A stretch of DNA of 64,000 bases from Novosphingobium sp. RL4 (GTDB taxonomy: Bacteria; Pseudomonadota; Alphaproteobacteria; Sphingomonadales; Sphingomonadaceae): positions 3,188,001 to 3,252,000 of the forward strand of contig NZ_CP141944.1 in NCBI RefSeq assembly GCF_035658495.1. The letters are read 5' to 3'. A model generated the notes under the pieces. That model worked only from the letters and a program-made list of their open reading frames with translations, did no database searches and was not told the origin of the DNA. Shown here piece after piece: positions 44,033 through 52,921 of this stretch. The position numbers and the translations under genes are program-made. Within the stretch, counting starts at the first letter, position 1, and every line of letters starts with the position of its first letter.

Positions 44033-44615
44033 CCGCCAGTCTTCGCACCCCGATCAGCCCACCGCACGCAAGTCCGACCCCAGCGCAAGCCGCCCAGAGG
44101 ACGAGGCTTTCCGCCGGGAACTGCTTGGCGTCCTGCCGCATTTGCGCGCTTTCGCACGCGGCCTTTCCGGTCGCCCGGATTTCGCTGACGATCTGGTGCA
44201 GGAGGCCGCGATAAAGGCCTGGACCGCGCGTGAACGCTACACGCCCGGCACCAACATGCGAGCCTGGACATTCGCGATCCTGCGCAACCACTACCTGTCG
44301 GAACTGCGCAAGAGCAAGCGCCAGACCGACCTTGACGAAGGCGCGGTTGAGCGGATGCTGGTGATGGACGCGGACCAGGAAGGCCCGCTTCACCTCGGCG
44401 ACATGGAAACGGCATTGCAGAAACTCGCCCCCGAACGGCGCGAGGCGGTGCTGCTCGTGGGTGCGTCCGGCTTCAGTTACGAGGAAGCGGCCGACATCTC
44501 CGGTTGTCCGATCGGCACGATGAAGAGCCGCGTCGCCCGCGCCCGCGCGGACTTGGCGCGCATGCTCGACGGCGAAGTGGAACTGGTGGACGTGGGCGGG
44601 CGCCGGAACCTGTAA
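44025..44615 (+). CDS. ecfG: General stress response sigma factor EcfG
   Basis: 196 aa ECF sigma factor. Region 2 is at ~30-100 (LPHLRAFARGLSGRPDFADDLVQEAAIKAWTAR, RAWTFAILRNHYLSELRK). Region 4 is at ~125-185 (LAPERREAVLLVGASGFSYEEAADISGCPIGTMKSRVARARADL). Tight linkage to nepR identifies it as the principal GSR sigma factor reading GGAAC-N16/17-CGTT promoters. Autoregulation is suggested by the promoter at 43685. Confidence 0.94.
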   Translation: MPDRQSSHPDQPTARKSDPSASRPEDEAFRRELLGVLPHLRAFARGLSGRPDFADDLVQEAAIKAWTARERYTPGTNMRAWTFAILRNHYLSELRKSKRQTDLDEGAVERMLVMDADQEGPLHLGDMETALQKLAPERREAVLLVGASGFSYEEAADISGCPIGTMKSRVARARADLARMLDGEVELVDVGGRRNL

Positions 44616-44656
44616 TCGGCCCGGCCGCCTGCCCTGTTCCCGGCGGTGCGGCCGAT
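44615..44656. terminator. Hairpin between convergent ecfG and oxidoreductase genes
   Basis: Outer stem ATCGGCC/GGCCGAT with inner CCGCC/GGCGG. It fills the gap between convergent genes; no T-run. Confidence 0.5.
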
Positions 44657-45522
44657 CAGCCTTTAGCGGTGCCGATGGTATATTCCGCCATGATACCCCA
44701 GTCCCGATCGGCATGGCCCGCTTCTATCGCCGCTCCCATCCGGGCGTGCACCGCATCAAGCATGGGCAGGCTCCCCTGCGTGCCGATCGCGGTTTCGGCA
44801 GCCAACTCGCGGGCGAGGCGCAGGTCCTTCAGGCCAAGAACCGCCTTGAAGCCCGGCTCGTACTTGCGCTCGGCGATGATGCCCGAATAGTTCTGGTAGA
44901 CCCGGCTGCCGAACAGGGTGCCGAGCATCAGTTCGAAGAACTTCTCCCGCGGGAGCCCCTTGCCCTCGGTCAGCACGACGGCCTCGGCCATGCCTTCGAT
45001 GGCCATGGTGATCATCATGTTGCAGGCGATCTTGGCGGCATTGGCAACGGTGGCGTCCTCGCCCATGTCCCAGACCTTACCGGCAATCGCCTCGAAGACC
45101 GGCTCCAGCCTTGCGGCATGTCCGGCCGGGCCGCCGAGGATCACGTTGAGCTGGCCCGCCGCCGCCACATCGGGACGGCCAAGCACCGGCGCCGAAAGAT
45201 AGCCCACGCCGGCAGCGTCATGGCGCTCCACCAGTTCGCGCGCGAAGGCGACCGAAATGGTCGAACAAACGAGATGGACCACGCCCGCCGGCGCCCCGTC
45301 CAGCACGCCGCTGTCAAGCAGGACCTCGCGAATGGCGGCGTCTTCGGAAAGCATGGTCAGCACGGCATCGCCCGCGAAGGCTTCTGCCGGGGTGGCGACC
45401 ATCTCCACGCCTTCAACCGAGCCCCCGGAGCGATTCCATGCCCGCACCCTGTGCCCTGCCGCCGCGAGATTGCGTGCCATGGCGGTGCCCATCGCACCGA
45501 GACCGATGAAGCCGATGTCCAT
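44656..45522 (-). CDS. NAD(P)-dependent beta-hydroxyacid dehydrogenase family protein
   Basis: 288 aa, 3-hydroxyisobutyrate/tartronate-semialdehyde reductase family. The N-terminal Rossmann motif is MDIGFIGLGAMGTAMARNLAAAGH; YLSAPVLGRPDVAAAGQL carries the substrate-loop signature and NAAKIACNMMI holds the catalytic Lys region. Substrate unknown; succinic/glyoxylic semialdehyde reductase activity is possible. Confidence 0.85.
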   Translation of the reverse strand: MDIGFIGLGAMGTAMARNLAAAGHRVRAWNRSGGSVEGVEMVATPAEAFAGDAVLTMLSEDAAIREVLLDSGVLDGAPAGVVHLVCSTISVAFARELVERHDAAGVGYLSAPVLGRPDVAAAGQLNVILGGPAGHAARLEPVFEAIAGKVWDMGEDATVANAAKIACNMMITMAIEGMAEAVVLTEGKGLPREKFFELMLGTLFGSRVYQNYSGIIAERKYEPGFKAVLGLKDLRLARELAAETAIGTQGSLPMLDAVHARMGAAIEAGHADRDWGIMAEYTIGTAKG

Positions 45523-45646
45523 TGTGATAATCCTGAAAACCGAAAAAGAGAGGCGGTAAAATGCTTTGGGCCGGATCGCGCTGTGTAGCGGCGACCCGGC
45601 CCGGTTCAGCGCGTCATGGTGCCCGGCGCCGGCCGGGCTGCCGGGC

Positions 45647-46249
45647 TCAGGCCGGGTAAACCCAAGCCGTGCCGCGGTCGAAGTTGTCCGAGGCGAACTT
45701 CCAGTTGATGAGGTTCTCGAGAACCGTCTTCACATAGACCGGGCGCTTGTTCATCTGGTCGATGTAGTAGGCGTGCTCCCACACGTCGATCGTGATGAGC
45801 GGGTTCACGTCGGTGGTGATCGGGGTGCCGGCGTCATGGGTCGAGATGACCTTGAGCTTGCCTGCTTCGACGACGAGCCATGCCCAGCCCGAAGCGAAGT
45901 GATTGACGGCTTCGTTCGAAAGCGCTTCGAGCAGCGCGTCGAGCGAACCGAAATCGGCGTTGATCGCGGCGAGCAGGCTTTCGCTCGGCGCGGTCTTTTC
46001 CGGGCTCAGCGAGTGCCAGTAGAAGCCGTGGTTCCAGGTCTGCGCGGCGTTGTTGAACAGCGGGCCCGACGCCGACTTGGTGATTTCCTCAACCGACTTG
46101 TCGGCGTTCTCGGTGCCCTCGATGGCGGCGTTCAGCTTGTCGACGTAAGTCTTGTGGTGAGCACCGTGGTGGATTTCCAGGGTCTTGGCCGAGATGTGCG
46201 GTTCCAGCGCGTCCTGCGCATAGGGCAGCGGGATCAGGGAAATGGTCAT
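45647..46249 (-). CDS. sodB: Superoxide dismutase (Fe type)
   Basis: 200 aa. It converts superoxide to hydrogen peroxide and oxygen. Metal ligands are His in LEIHHGAHHKTYVDKLN, His in WNHGFYWHSLSP, and Asp and His in TIDVWEHAYYIDQMNKRP. FASGWAWLVVEAGKLKV and the Ala/Gln pattern favour iron over manganese. No signal peptide, so cytosolic. No EcfG promoter was seen before it. Confidence 0.93.
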   Translation of the reverse strand: MTISLIPLPYAQDALEPHISAKTLEIHHGAHHKTYVDKLNAAIEGTENADKSVEEITKSASGPLFNNAAQTWNHGFYWHSLSPEKTAPSESLLAAINADFGSLDALLEALSNEAVNHFASGWAWLVVEAGKLKVISTHDAGTPITTDVNPLITIDVWEHAYYIDQMNKRPVYVKTVLENLINWKFASDNFDRGTAWVYPA

Positions 46250-46557
46250 GGCTATCTTCCTGTTTCAGGTTATCGAAGGTTTGGACAGGCACGCATCCGC
46301 AAGGACCGGGCGCAAACACCGGACGGCGCGTGAACTGGCACTCGGACTTTCGGGGGGCTATGTCTGCCCTCTTGCCCGACAATTCAAGCATCTATTGGCG
46401 GCATTTTCATTCCACCGCCTGATAGCAAGGCTTGGCGGCGAATCCGATTATCCGCGCGGGCGCTTCGGATGCAAGAACGCCAAACGCAAGAAGGACGGCG
46501 GGTTGCCCCGCCATCCTTCTGCTCTCGTTCCTGACGAGAAGCCGGATCGCTGTCGGA
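46250..46557. other. Intergenic region sodB/lipoprotein gene
   Basis: 308 bp without a supported gene. It should contain the sodB promoter. A hairpin at 46497-46512 (GGCGGG/CCCGCC, 4-nt loop) is the likely terminator of the lipoprotein gene on the minus strand. Confidence 0.6.
46497..46512 (-). terminator. Probable terminator of the small lipoprotein gene
   Basis: Stem GGCGGG/CCCGCC with a 4-nt loop, followed on the minus strand by GTCCTTCTT. Confidence 0.55.
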
Positions 46558-46845
46558 TCAGTTCTGCTTCCTGATCTCGTCCGCCTTGTTTTCCAGCGCG
46601 TCGGACTTTGCCTCGCCCGCCGCCTCGACCGCATCGGCCTTCTTGTCGACAGCCTCGGACGCGGCGCCGGTCATCTGGTCGGCCTGGTCGCGCATGGCGT
46701 CGGCCGTTGCATCGGACGACTGTTCAACGGCATCCGCCTGCTGCTCCGTCGCATCGTCCGCCTTGTTGTTGCAGGCGGCGAGGCCGAGCGAACCGGCGGA
46801 AACGATCGCGATCATGGCGAGGCGCGAAGTGGTCATGGCTTTCAT
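46558..46845 (-). CDS. Small Ala/Asp-rich lipoprotein
   Basis: 95 aa. MKAMTTSRLAMIAIVSAGSLGLAAC is a lipoprotein signal with lipobox LAAC. The mature part is a charged helix rich in Ala, Asp, Glu, Gln (DATEQQADAVEQSSDATADAM), resembling Lpp/entericidin-like or stress-linked coiled-coil lipoproteins. The ATG at 46845 has GGAAAGG 9 nt upstream. Function unknown. Confidence 0.75.
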   Translation of the reverse strand: MKAMTTSRLAMIAIVSAGSLGLAACNNKADDATEQQADAVEQSSDATADAMRDQADQMTGAASEAVDKKADAVEAAGEAKSDALENKADEIRKQN

Positions 46846-46930
46846 GGCAGGCATCCTTTCCCTGTTATTGAAAAAGGGCGCGTTTTCCATCGGAGGACGC
46901 GCCGGCCTCGTTCAGACCCTAACGGGATCC

Positions 46931-47200
46931 TTAGCGGATGGAACCGCGACGGAAGAGGTTGACGATCGCCAGCAGGACGACCGCGCCGAGGAACGAAGCG
47001 AAGAGCGACATGATGTCGAACGCACCGCTGGTGATGGGCGCGCCGCCGATGAGCGGCGTGATGATGAGACCCGCGATCAGGGCACCGACGACACCGACGA
47101 CCACGTTCAGGAATACACCCTGCTGCGCATCGGTGCGCATGAGGATGGAAGCGAGCCAGCCGATAACGCCGCCGACCAGGAGAATAAGAAGTAGAGTCAT
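46931..47200 (-). CDS. GlsB/YeaQ/YmgE-family membrane stress protein
   Basis: 89 aa with three membrane helices (TLLLILLVGGVIGWLASILM, GVFLNVVVGVVGALIAGLII, FASFLGAVVLLAIVNLF) and the family pattern GxxxGWLAS...NVVVGxxGA. Members are general-stress induced; their exact role is unclear. An EcfG-like promoter lies just upstream. Confidence 0.9.
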   Translation of the reverse strand: MTLLLILLVGGVIGWLASILMRTDAQQGVFLNVVVGVVGALIAGLIITPLIGGAPITSGAFDIMSLFASFLGAVVLLAIVNLFRRGSIR

Positions 47201-47235
47201 TGTGCTTCTCCAAAAATTTGTGTCGTTGCGGGATT

Positions 47236-47260
47236 AACTGCGCTGTTCGCACAAGGTTCC
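47236..47260 (-). promoter_or_regulatory. EcfG-like promoter upstream of YmgE-type gene
   Basis: Minus strand GGAAC-N16-AGTT, one mismatch in the -10, ending 36 bp before the ATG. Confidence 0.6.
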
Positions 47261-47388
47261 GGAGCGCGGCCAACCGTTCGCCGCAGGGAGGTCGATTGTC
47301 CCGCAATGAGAAAAGCGCGGGAGCTTTCGATGCGGCAACTTGTTCCGGCAATGTCGGCAGCGAAGGCCGTCCATGAAAGGAGCACCCG

Positions 47389-48156
47389 GTGCATTCCCTT
47401 CCACGCGCCCCTCACCACGCCCTCCGACGTGAGCGCGCGATTTCCGCGACGGCATCGGCCGCAATCGTGATCGGCGGGCTTGCCGCGCTTGCATGGGGGC
47501 TGGGCGTGAACCTGCCGGCGTTTCCCGAGCGCTCCGCCCTTACCGCGACGGTGTTGCTGCCCGAGACCCGCAAAACTCCCGAAAAGCGCCCGCAGGAAAC
47601 AACGTCATCCGCCCATCGGGGCGCGCCCGCACCGGAGGGTCGCAAAACGCGGGCTGCACCGGTGGTCCTGCCTGCTCCCCGCATCGTTCTGCCACCCCCC
47701 GTGACGATCGTGGCGGCCCGGCATCCGGGAGATGGCGACAGGCCGGCACAAGGCTCCGGAACCTCCGGCTCCGGCAGTGGATCGGGCGGCAGGGGAAACG
47801 GAAACGGCGGAGGAGGCGGCGGAGGAGGCGGCGGAGGAGGCGGCGGAGTCAACGAAGGGGTCGCCACCCTGCCCCGGCAGATCGCCGGCCGCCTCCACTA
47901 TGCCGATCTGCCTGCGGACTTGCGCAAGGCGCGCAGCGGCGCCGACCTGACCCTGCGCTACCGCATCGACATTGACGGGCGAGTAAGCGAATGCACCGTG
48001 ATTTCCTCCAGCGGCCGACCCGACCTTGATGCGGGAACGTGCCAGCGCATCACCGAACGCTTCCGCTTCCGCCCGGCACGCGATGCACAGGGGCAGCCGG
48101 TGCCTTTCGTGATGACCGAGACGCATGGTTGGGACGATGGCAAAGAGGGCCCGTGA
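47389..48156 (+). CDS. TonB-like energy transducer protein
   Basis: 255 aa. A membrane anchor lies at ~20-40 (ASAAIVIGGLAALAWGLGV), then a long Pro- and Gly-rich periplasmic linker, then a TonB C-terminal domain (DLTLRYRIDIDGRVSECTVISSSGRPDLD, RFRFRPARDAQGQPV). GTG start with AAGGAG upstream. The linker contains ~14 consecutive Gly encoded by a short tandem repeat. No ExbB/ExbD genes are near. Confidence 0.8.
   Translation: MHSLPRAPHHALRRERAISATASAAIVIGGLAALAWGLGVNLPAFPERSALTATVLLPETRKTPEKRPQETTSSAHRGAPAPEGRKTRAAPVVLPAPRIVLPPPVTIVAARHPGDGDRPAQGSGTSGSGSGSGGRGNGNGGGGGGGGGGGGGGVNEGVATLPRQIAGRLHYADLPADLRKARSGADLTLRYRIDIDGRVSECTVISSSGRPDLDAGTCQRITERFRFRPARDAQGQPVPFVMTETHGWDDGKEGP
47806..47847 (+). 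repeat. 12-bp tandem repeat encoding a polyglycine linker
   Basis: About three and a half copies of GGCGGCGGAGGA within the TonB-like gene. Because the unit is a multiple of three, copy-number changes would lengthen or shorten the glycine run without a frameshift. Confidence 0.85.
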
Positions 48157-48216
48157 CCTGACGCGGCCGAGCGGCTAGGGAAGCGCTCCAAACATCAGAC
48201 GGAAGAGGAGATTCCC

Positions 48217-49533
48217 ATGGCGACGATCGACGAAACCCACGACAGCGCGCTGCGCTCCTGGGTGGAAAGTGCGAACGGCCATGGCGACTTCCCGATCCAG
48301 AACCTGCCGCTGGGCGTGTTCTCCAACGGCGGGAATTCCGCAGGTGGCGGCGTGGCGATCGGTGACCTGATCCTCGATCTTGCCGCACTGGCCGGGTCGG
48401 GACTGCTCGAAGGCCAGGCGCTGGAAGCCGCGCGGGCCGCCTCGGGCGAAAGCCTCAACCCGTTGCTCGCCCTTGGCGCCGGTCCGCGCCGGGCGCTGCG
48501 CCGGCGCATCTCCGCCCTGCTGGCAGAAGGCGCCGCAGAGCGCGCGCAAGTCGAACCGCTACTGGTTCCGATGGCACAGGCCACGCTGCATCTGCCTGCG
48601 AAGATCGCGGACTACACCGATTTCTATGTGGGCATCCATCACGCCACCAACATCGGCAAGCTGTTCCGCCCGGACAATCCGCTGCTGCCCAACTACAAGC
48701 ACGTCCCCATCGGCTACCACGGCCGCGCATCGACCGTGAGGCCGAGCGGTGCGCCGGTGATCCGCCCCAACGGCCAGACCAAAGCGCCCGATGCCGAAAG
48801 CCCTTCGTTCGGCCCGATCGGCCGGCTCGACTACGAGCTGGAGCTGGGCGTGTGGATGGCGCAAGGCAACGAACTCGGTCAGCCCATTCCCATCGGCGAG
48901 GCGCTCGATCACGTTGCCGGCGTCACCCTGCTCAACGACTGGTCCGCCCGCGATGTGCAGGCCTGGGAATACCAGCCGCTCGGGCCGTTCCTCGCCAAGA
49001 ACTTCATCACCACCGTCTCGCCGTGGATCGTCACGATGGAGGCGCTGGCCCCGTTCCGCATCGCCCAGCCGCCGCGGCCCGAGGGCGATCCCAGCCCCCT
49101 GCCCTATCTCTGGAACCGGGAAGACCAGGACGAGGGCGCCCTGTCCCTCGATCTCGAAGTCAGCCTCAGCACCGCCAAAATGCGTGCGGACGGCGTTCCG
49201 GCCCATCGCCTCAGCCGCGGGCCGGCCAGCAACATGTACTGGACCATCGCCCAGATGGTCACGCACCACGCCTCGAACGGCTGCGAGATGAATCCGGGAG
49301 ACCTGCTCGGCACCGGCACCATTTCCGGTCCCGAGGACGGTTCGCAGGGCAGCCTGATGGAAATCACCCGCTCCGGCCGGGAGAAGGTGACGCTTGCCAC
49401 GGGCGAGACGCGGACCTTCCTTGAGGACGGAGACGAACTGGCGCTTTCCGGACGCTTCGTGGCAGATGGCGCGGTATCGATCGGGTTCGGTCCGTGCAGC
49501 GGGATCGTGCAGCCGGCGGTGCCGCTGAACTAG
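48217..49533 (+). CDS. fahA: Fumarylacetoacetase
   Basis: Final step of tyrosine breakdown, splitting fumarylacetoacetate into fumarate and acetoacetate; 438 aa. DFYVGIHHATNIGKLFRP holds the catalytic His; LELGVWMAQGNELGQPI, LNDWSARDVQAWEYQPLGPFLAKNF and GDLLGTGTISGP are family signatures for the metal and substrate site. It is separate from the phhA-hppD-maiA operon, 20 kb away. Confidence 0.95.
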   Translation: MATIDETHDSALRSWVESANGHGDFPIQNLPLGVFSNGGNSAGGGVAIGDLILDLAALAGSGLLEGQALEAARAASGESLNPLLALGAGPRRALRRRISALLAEGAAERAQVEPLLVPMAQATLHLPAKIADYTDFYVGIHHATNIGKLFRPDNPLLPNYKHVPIGYHGRASTVRPSGAPVIRPNGQTKAPDAESPSFGPIGRLDYELELGVWMAQGNELGQPIPIGEALDHVAGVTLLNDWSARDVQAWEYQPLGPFLAKNFITTVSPWIVTMEALAPFRIAQPPRPEGDPSPLPYLWNREDQDEGALSLDLEVSLSTAKMRADGVPAHRLSRGPASNMYWTIAQMVTHHASNGCEMNPGDLLGTGTISGPEDGSQGSLMEITRSGREKVTLATGETRTFLEDGDELALSGRFVADGAVSIGFGPCSGIVQPAVPLN

Positions 49534-49598
49534 GACGGAATTTACGGGAGCCTGGGGATCGTCCCTCAGGCTTCCCCCGTCGGCCTGGAACCTGCGGC

Positions 49599-50543
49599 CT
49601 AAAGCCAGTCGTTCGCGCGGTACCACTCTGCCGTGGCCCGCAGACCGTCCCGCGTATCGATGCGCGGCTCCCAGATCGTCGGCGGCACGGCCGCGCCTGC
49701 TCCGACCACCCAGTCGGGATGGCTGAAATAGGCGGCGCGATCGGCGGTCATCTTCGCGCCGTCGCCGCGCAGGAACTGGTCGGCCCGGGCCGCCAGCCGC
49801 AACGCCCCGGCCGAAAGCGAGATCACCCTGGCACGGCGGCCAACCGCAGCGCCGATGGCACGGGCCATCTCGGCATTGTCCCAGCCTTCGGGCTTTCCGT
49901 CGTCGGGCTCGAACAGCTTGCCTGTCACGTCCTCGCCGCCCGGTATCAGCGCCACCAGCAGGCGGGCGAGATCCTCGACATGGATCATCGAGGCGCGGCC
50001 GTCCTTCGGCACCGGAACCAGCCCCCAGCGCGCGGCGCGGAACAGTTCGAACATCTCCTTGTCGCGCGGGCCGTAGATCGCGGGCGGGCGTACGATCGTC
50101 CAGTCCAGCGGACTGGCGCGCAGCAGCTTCTCGGCCTTGGCCTTCGAAGCGCCGTAAGCCGAAAGATCGGGCTCGCGCGCGGAAAGCGAGGAAACGAAGA
50201 CGAAACGCCGGATGCCCTTGGCCACGCCGGTCTCGATGAGGTTCAGGGTGCCCGCGACATTGCCGGCCTCATACCCGGCGGCATCGGGCGCGCTCACCAC
50301 GCCCGCAACGTGGACGATCGCCTCCGCCCCGCGCGTCAGCTCGGACAGCGAGGCGGTATCGCGCAGTTCGCCGCGTACCCAGGTGACGTTCTCGCGCCGC
50401 TCTTGTTCGCGGCGGGTCAGTGCGCGCACGTCGTACCCTGCGGCCGCCGCTTCCTCCAGCACGCACTGGCCGACGAAGCCGGTTGCGCCGGTCAGGGCGA
50501 TGGTGGGGCGGTCTATCTCGTTCATCTGGGGAAAAGCGGTCAT
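49599..50543 (-). CDS. NAD(P)-binding SDR-type epimerase/dehydratase (NDUFA9-like)
   Basis: 314 aa extended/atypical SDR. TIALTGATGFVGQCVLEEA is the nucleotide motif, FVFVSSLSA and SAYGASKAKAE the active-site Ser/Tyr/Lys region. Its ATG lies in the proB stop (ATGA), so translation is coupled to proB. Role unknown; relatives include complex I-associated NDUFA9 proteins and sugar epimerases. Confidence 0.82.
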   Translation of the reverse strand: MTAFPQMNEIDRPTIALTGATGFVGQCVLEEAAAAGYDVRALTRREQERRENVTWVRGELRDTASLSELTRGAEAIVHVAGVVSAPDAAGYEAGNVAGTLNLIETGVAKGIRRFVFVSSLSAREPDLSAYGASKAKAEKLLRASPLDWTIVRPPAIYGPRDKEMFELFRAARWGLVPVPKDGRASMIHVEDLARLLVALIPGGEDVTGKLFEPDDGKPEGWDNAEMARAIGAAVGRRARVISLSAGALRLAARADQFLRGDGAKMTADRAAYFSHPDWVVGAGAAVPPTIWEPRIDTRDGLRATAEWYRANDWL

Positions 50544-51670
50544 TTCAGCACGAGCTGGTCACGATGGACCACGGAGGAACGCGGCGAATATCCCAGCACT
50601 TCGGCCTGCTCGCTCGAATGGAGCCCCTTGATCGCGGCGCATTCGCCAGCATGGTACTCCGAAAGGCCATGGGCGACCACGCGGCCGCCGGCATCGACGA
50701 TGGCCACGGGATCCCCGCGTTCGAAATGCCCCTCCACGGCGGTCACGCCCTTGGCAAGGAGGCTCGACCCGCGCAGCAATGCGGCGGCCGCGCCGGCATC
50801 GACGACAATGCTGCCCTTGAGCCGCAACCGCCCGCCGAGCCAGGCCTTGCGAGCGCCCGCACGGCGGCGGGGGAGGAACAGCGTGCCGATCCCCTGATCG
50901 ATGATCCGCGCCACCGGGCGGGCGTGCTGGCCATTGCCGATGACGAGGCAGATACCTGCCAGTTCGGCGATCTCGGCTGCCTGGAGCTTGGAAACCATGC
51001 CGCCGGAGCCCATGCCCGAATTCGATTCCGCGCTCGCCATGGCGTGGACTTCGGGCGTCACACCTTCGACCACCGGAATCATTTTCGCGCCGGGCTCCCG
51101 AGGGTGGCGGTCATAAAGGCCGTCGATGTCGGAGAGCAGCAACACCGCGCTGGCCTGCGCCGCCTGCGCGACGCGGGCGGCCAGGCGGTCATTGTCACCG
51201 AAGCGGATTTCCTGAGTCGCGACCGAATCGTTCTCGTTGATCACCGGCACCGCGCCCGCATCGAGCAGGCGCGTGAGCGTTGCGGTGACGTTGAGATAAC
51301 GGCGCCGGTCCTCGAGATCCTCCAGCGTCAGCAGCATCTGCGCGGCGGTGATGCCGTGGCTGCCCAGCAGTTCGGCCCAGAGCCCCGAAAGCGCGATCTG
51401 GCCCACGGCCGCGGCGGCCTGTGCGTCCGCCAGCGAGCCGCGTCCGCCCTTGTCGAGCCCCAGAGTCGCCGCGCCCAGCGCAATCGCGCCCGAAGAGACC
51501 ACGATCACGTCCTGCCCGCGTGCGCGCGCCTCGGCGATCTCGGCGACCAGCGCGGTCAGCCATTCGCGCCGCACACCTTCCTTACCGACAAGCAGCGCCG
51601 ACCCCACCTTGACGACGAGGCGGGGGCTCAGGACTTTGTCGGAGAGATCGGAAAGGCGGGATACAGGCAT
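50540..51670 (-). CDS. proB: Glutamate 5-kinase (with PUA domain)
   Basis: First enzyme of proline synthesis; 376 aa. The amino-acid kinase domain has LVVKVGSALLVG, VIVVSSGAIALG, NENDSVATQEIRFGDND and SDIDGLYDRHP. A C-terminal PUA domain (~280-370) holds IVVDAGAAAALLRGSSLLAKGV. proC is 7 kb away; proA is not in the window. Confidence 0.94.
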   Translation of the reverse strand: MPVSRLSDLSDKVLSPRLVVKVGSALLVGKEGVRREWLTALVAEIAEARARGQDVIVVSSGAIALGAATLGLDKGGRGSLADAQAAAAVGQIALSGLWAELLGSHGITAAQMLLTLEDLEDRRRYLNVTATLTRLLDAGAVPVINENDSVATQEIRFGDNDRLAARVAQAAQASAVLLLSDIDGLYDRHPREPGAKMIPVVEGVTPEVHAMASAESNSGMGSGGMVSKLQAAEIAELAGICLVIGNGQHARPVARIIDQGIGTLFLPRRRAGARKAWLGGRLRLKGSIVVDAGAAAALLRGSSLLAKGVTAVEGHFERGDPVAIVDAGGRVVAHGLSEYHAGECAAIKGLHSSEQAEVLGYSPRSSVVHRDQLVLK

Positions 51671-51755
51671 GGAGGCCGAGCCTCTAGGACACTTGCCGCC
51701 CGGAGGAAAGCGCTCGCTTGCAAAGGACCGCGCACCCCGTCCCGTCGCGGGAACG

Positions 51756-52703
51756 TCAGGACGTGGCGGCCAGACGGCGCGCCTGCCGGGCCTTGAACAT
51801 CTCGTGCCCGCTGACCAGCAGGATTCCCGCCATGACCATCAGCGCGCCGGCGATGAAGGCCGGCTCCAGCCGCTCGCCGAGCAGAACGACGCCGAAGGCC
51901 ACGCCGAACAACGGAGTCATGAACGAAAGCACGCCCAGCCGCGAAGCCAGATAGACCCGCAGCATCCCGAACCATACCAGCAGGCTGACCAGCGAAACGA
52001 AGACGATCTGGAACGCCATGCTCACCCCCAGCAGCGGGGTCGGCCTGACCAATGTCTGCCCCGAGCCGAGCGCCAGCGCCCCCAGCAGCACGAATGCACC
52101 GAGAAGCTGATAGAGCGTCGTGACGCTGCTCGGCGCCTGCGACAGGCGGGAAAAGCGCAAGGTGAGCGTCGTCGCGCCCCAGGCGGCACCGGCGCCGATC
52201 CCCATGAGATCGCCGATCCACGCCGAATCGTGCTGCGAGGCCGCGCTTGCCCCGCCGAGGAAGGACACCGCCACTCCGCCGAAGGCCGTGACGATGCCCA
52301 GCCATTGCAAAGGACTCAGGCGCTCTTCCGGCAATCCGAAGTGGAGGCCGAGTGCCGTGAAGATCGGCGCGGTATAAAGGAAGATCCCCATGTGCGAGGC
52401 ATTGGTGAAGCGCAGCCCCTCCCCCATGAACAGGTATTCCAGCGCGAAGAGCGCTCCGATCGCCAGCCCCGGCTTCCAGGTGCCCCCGCGAAGAGCATGG
52501 CCGTCGCCGCGCAGACGGACCAGCGCCGCGATGAACAGCGCGGCGATCCCGGAACGCAGCGAAATCTGGAGGACCGGCGCCATGTCCGGCGCGGCCGCCT
52601 TGAGCGCGGTCTGCTGCATTCCCCAGATCGCGCAGAGCCCGACCATCAGCAATGCTGCACCACCGTCGACCGGCCTTCGCGAATGCGCTTCCATCTTTTC
52701 CAT
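51756..52703 (-). CDS. EamA/DMT-family transporter
   Basis: 315 aa inner-membrane protein with about ten hydrophobic helices arranged as two EamA repeats (GAALLMVGLCAIWGMQQTALK..., DLMGIGAGAAWGATTLTLRF...). Probable metabolite exporter; substrate unknown. The ATG at 52703 is taken; an in-frame TTG lies seven codons upstream. Confidence 0.83.
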   Translation of the reverse strand: MEKMEAHSRRPVDGGAALLMVGLCAIWGMQQTALKAAAPDMAPVLQISLRSGIAALFIAALVRLRGDGHALRGGTWKPGLAIGALFALEYLFMGEGLRFTNASHMGIFLYTAPIFTALGLHFGLPEERLSPLQWLGIVTAFGGVAVSFLGGASAASQHDSAWIGDLMGIGAGAAWGATTLTLRFSRLSQAPSSVTTLYQLLGAFVLLGALALGSGQTLVRPTPLLGVSMAFQIVFVSLVSLLVWFGMLRVYLASRLGVLSFMTPLFGVAFGVVLLGERLEPAFIAGALMVMAGILLVSGHEMFKARQARRLAATS

Positions 52704-52849
52704 TACCGCAACTTCAGTTCGCAAGCTCGGCGGACCCGATGCGCCAGCCTCGCGCCCAACCCGAAATCGCCGATGCCGTCAACCTCCCTGCCCCCGCCGG
52801 TGCCGCGCTGCGCTGCGGCCATGGAGGTTCCGACTTCGCGCTTTCATTT

Positions 52850-52865
52850 TAGAATAATGATTCTA
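52850..52865. promoter_or_regulatory. Palindrome in the gap upstream of the GH1 gene
   Basis: TAGAAT-AATG-ATTCTA, a perfect 6-bp inverted repeat with a 4-bp spacer, 57 bp before the GH1 start in an otherwise GC-rich stretch. Candidate operator. Confidence 0.35.
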
Positions 52866-52921
52866 GATATGAAGCGCGAGGCCGATTCGAACGAGATCGG
52901 CGCGACGAGGGAGAAAAACGC

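Noticed and set aside
46846..46930. EcfG promoter before the small lipoprotein gene
   Set aside because: No GGAAC with a suitably spaced xGTT on the correct strand.
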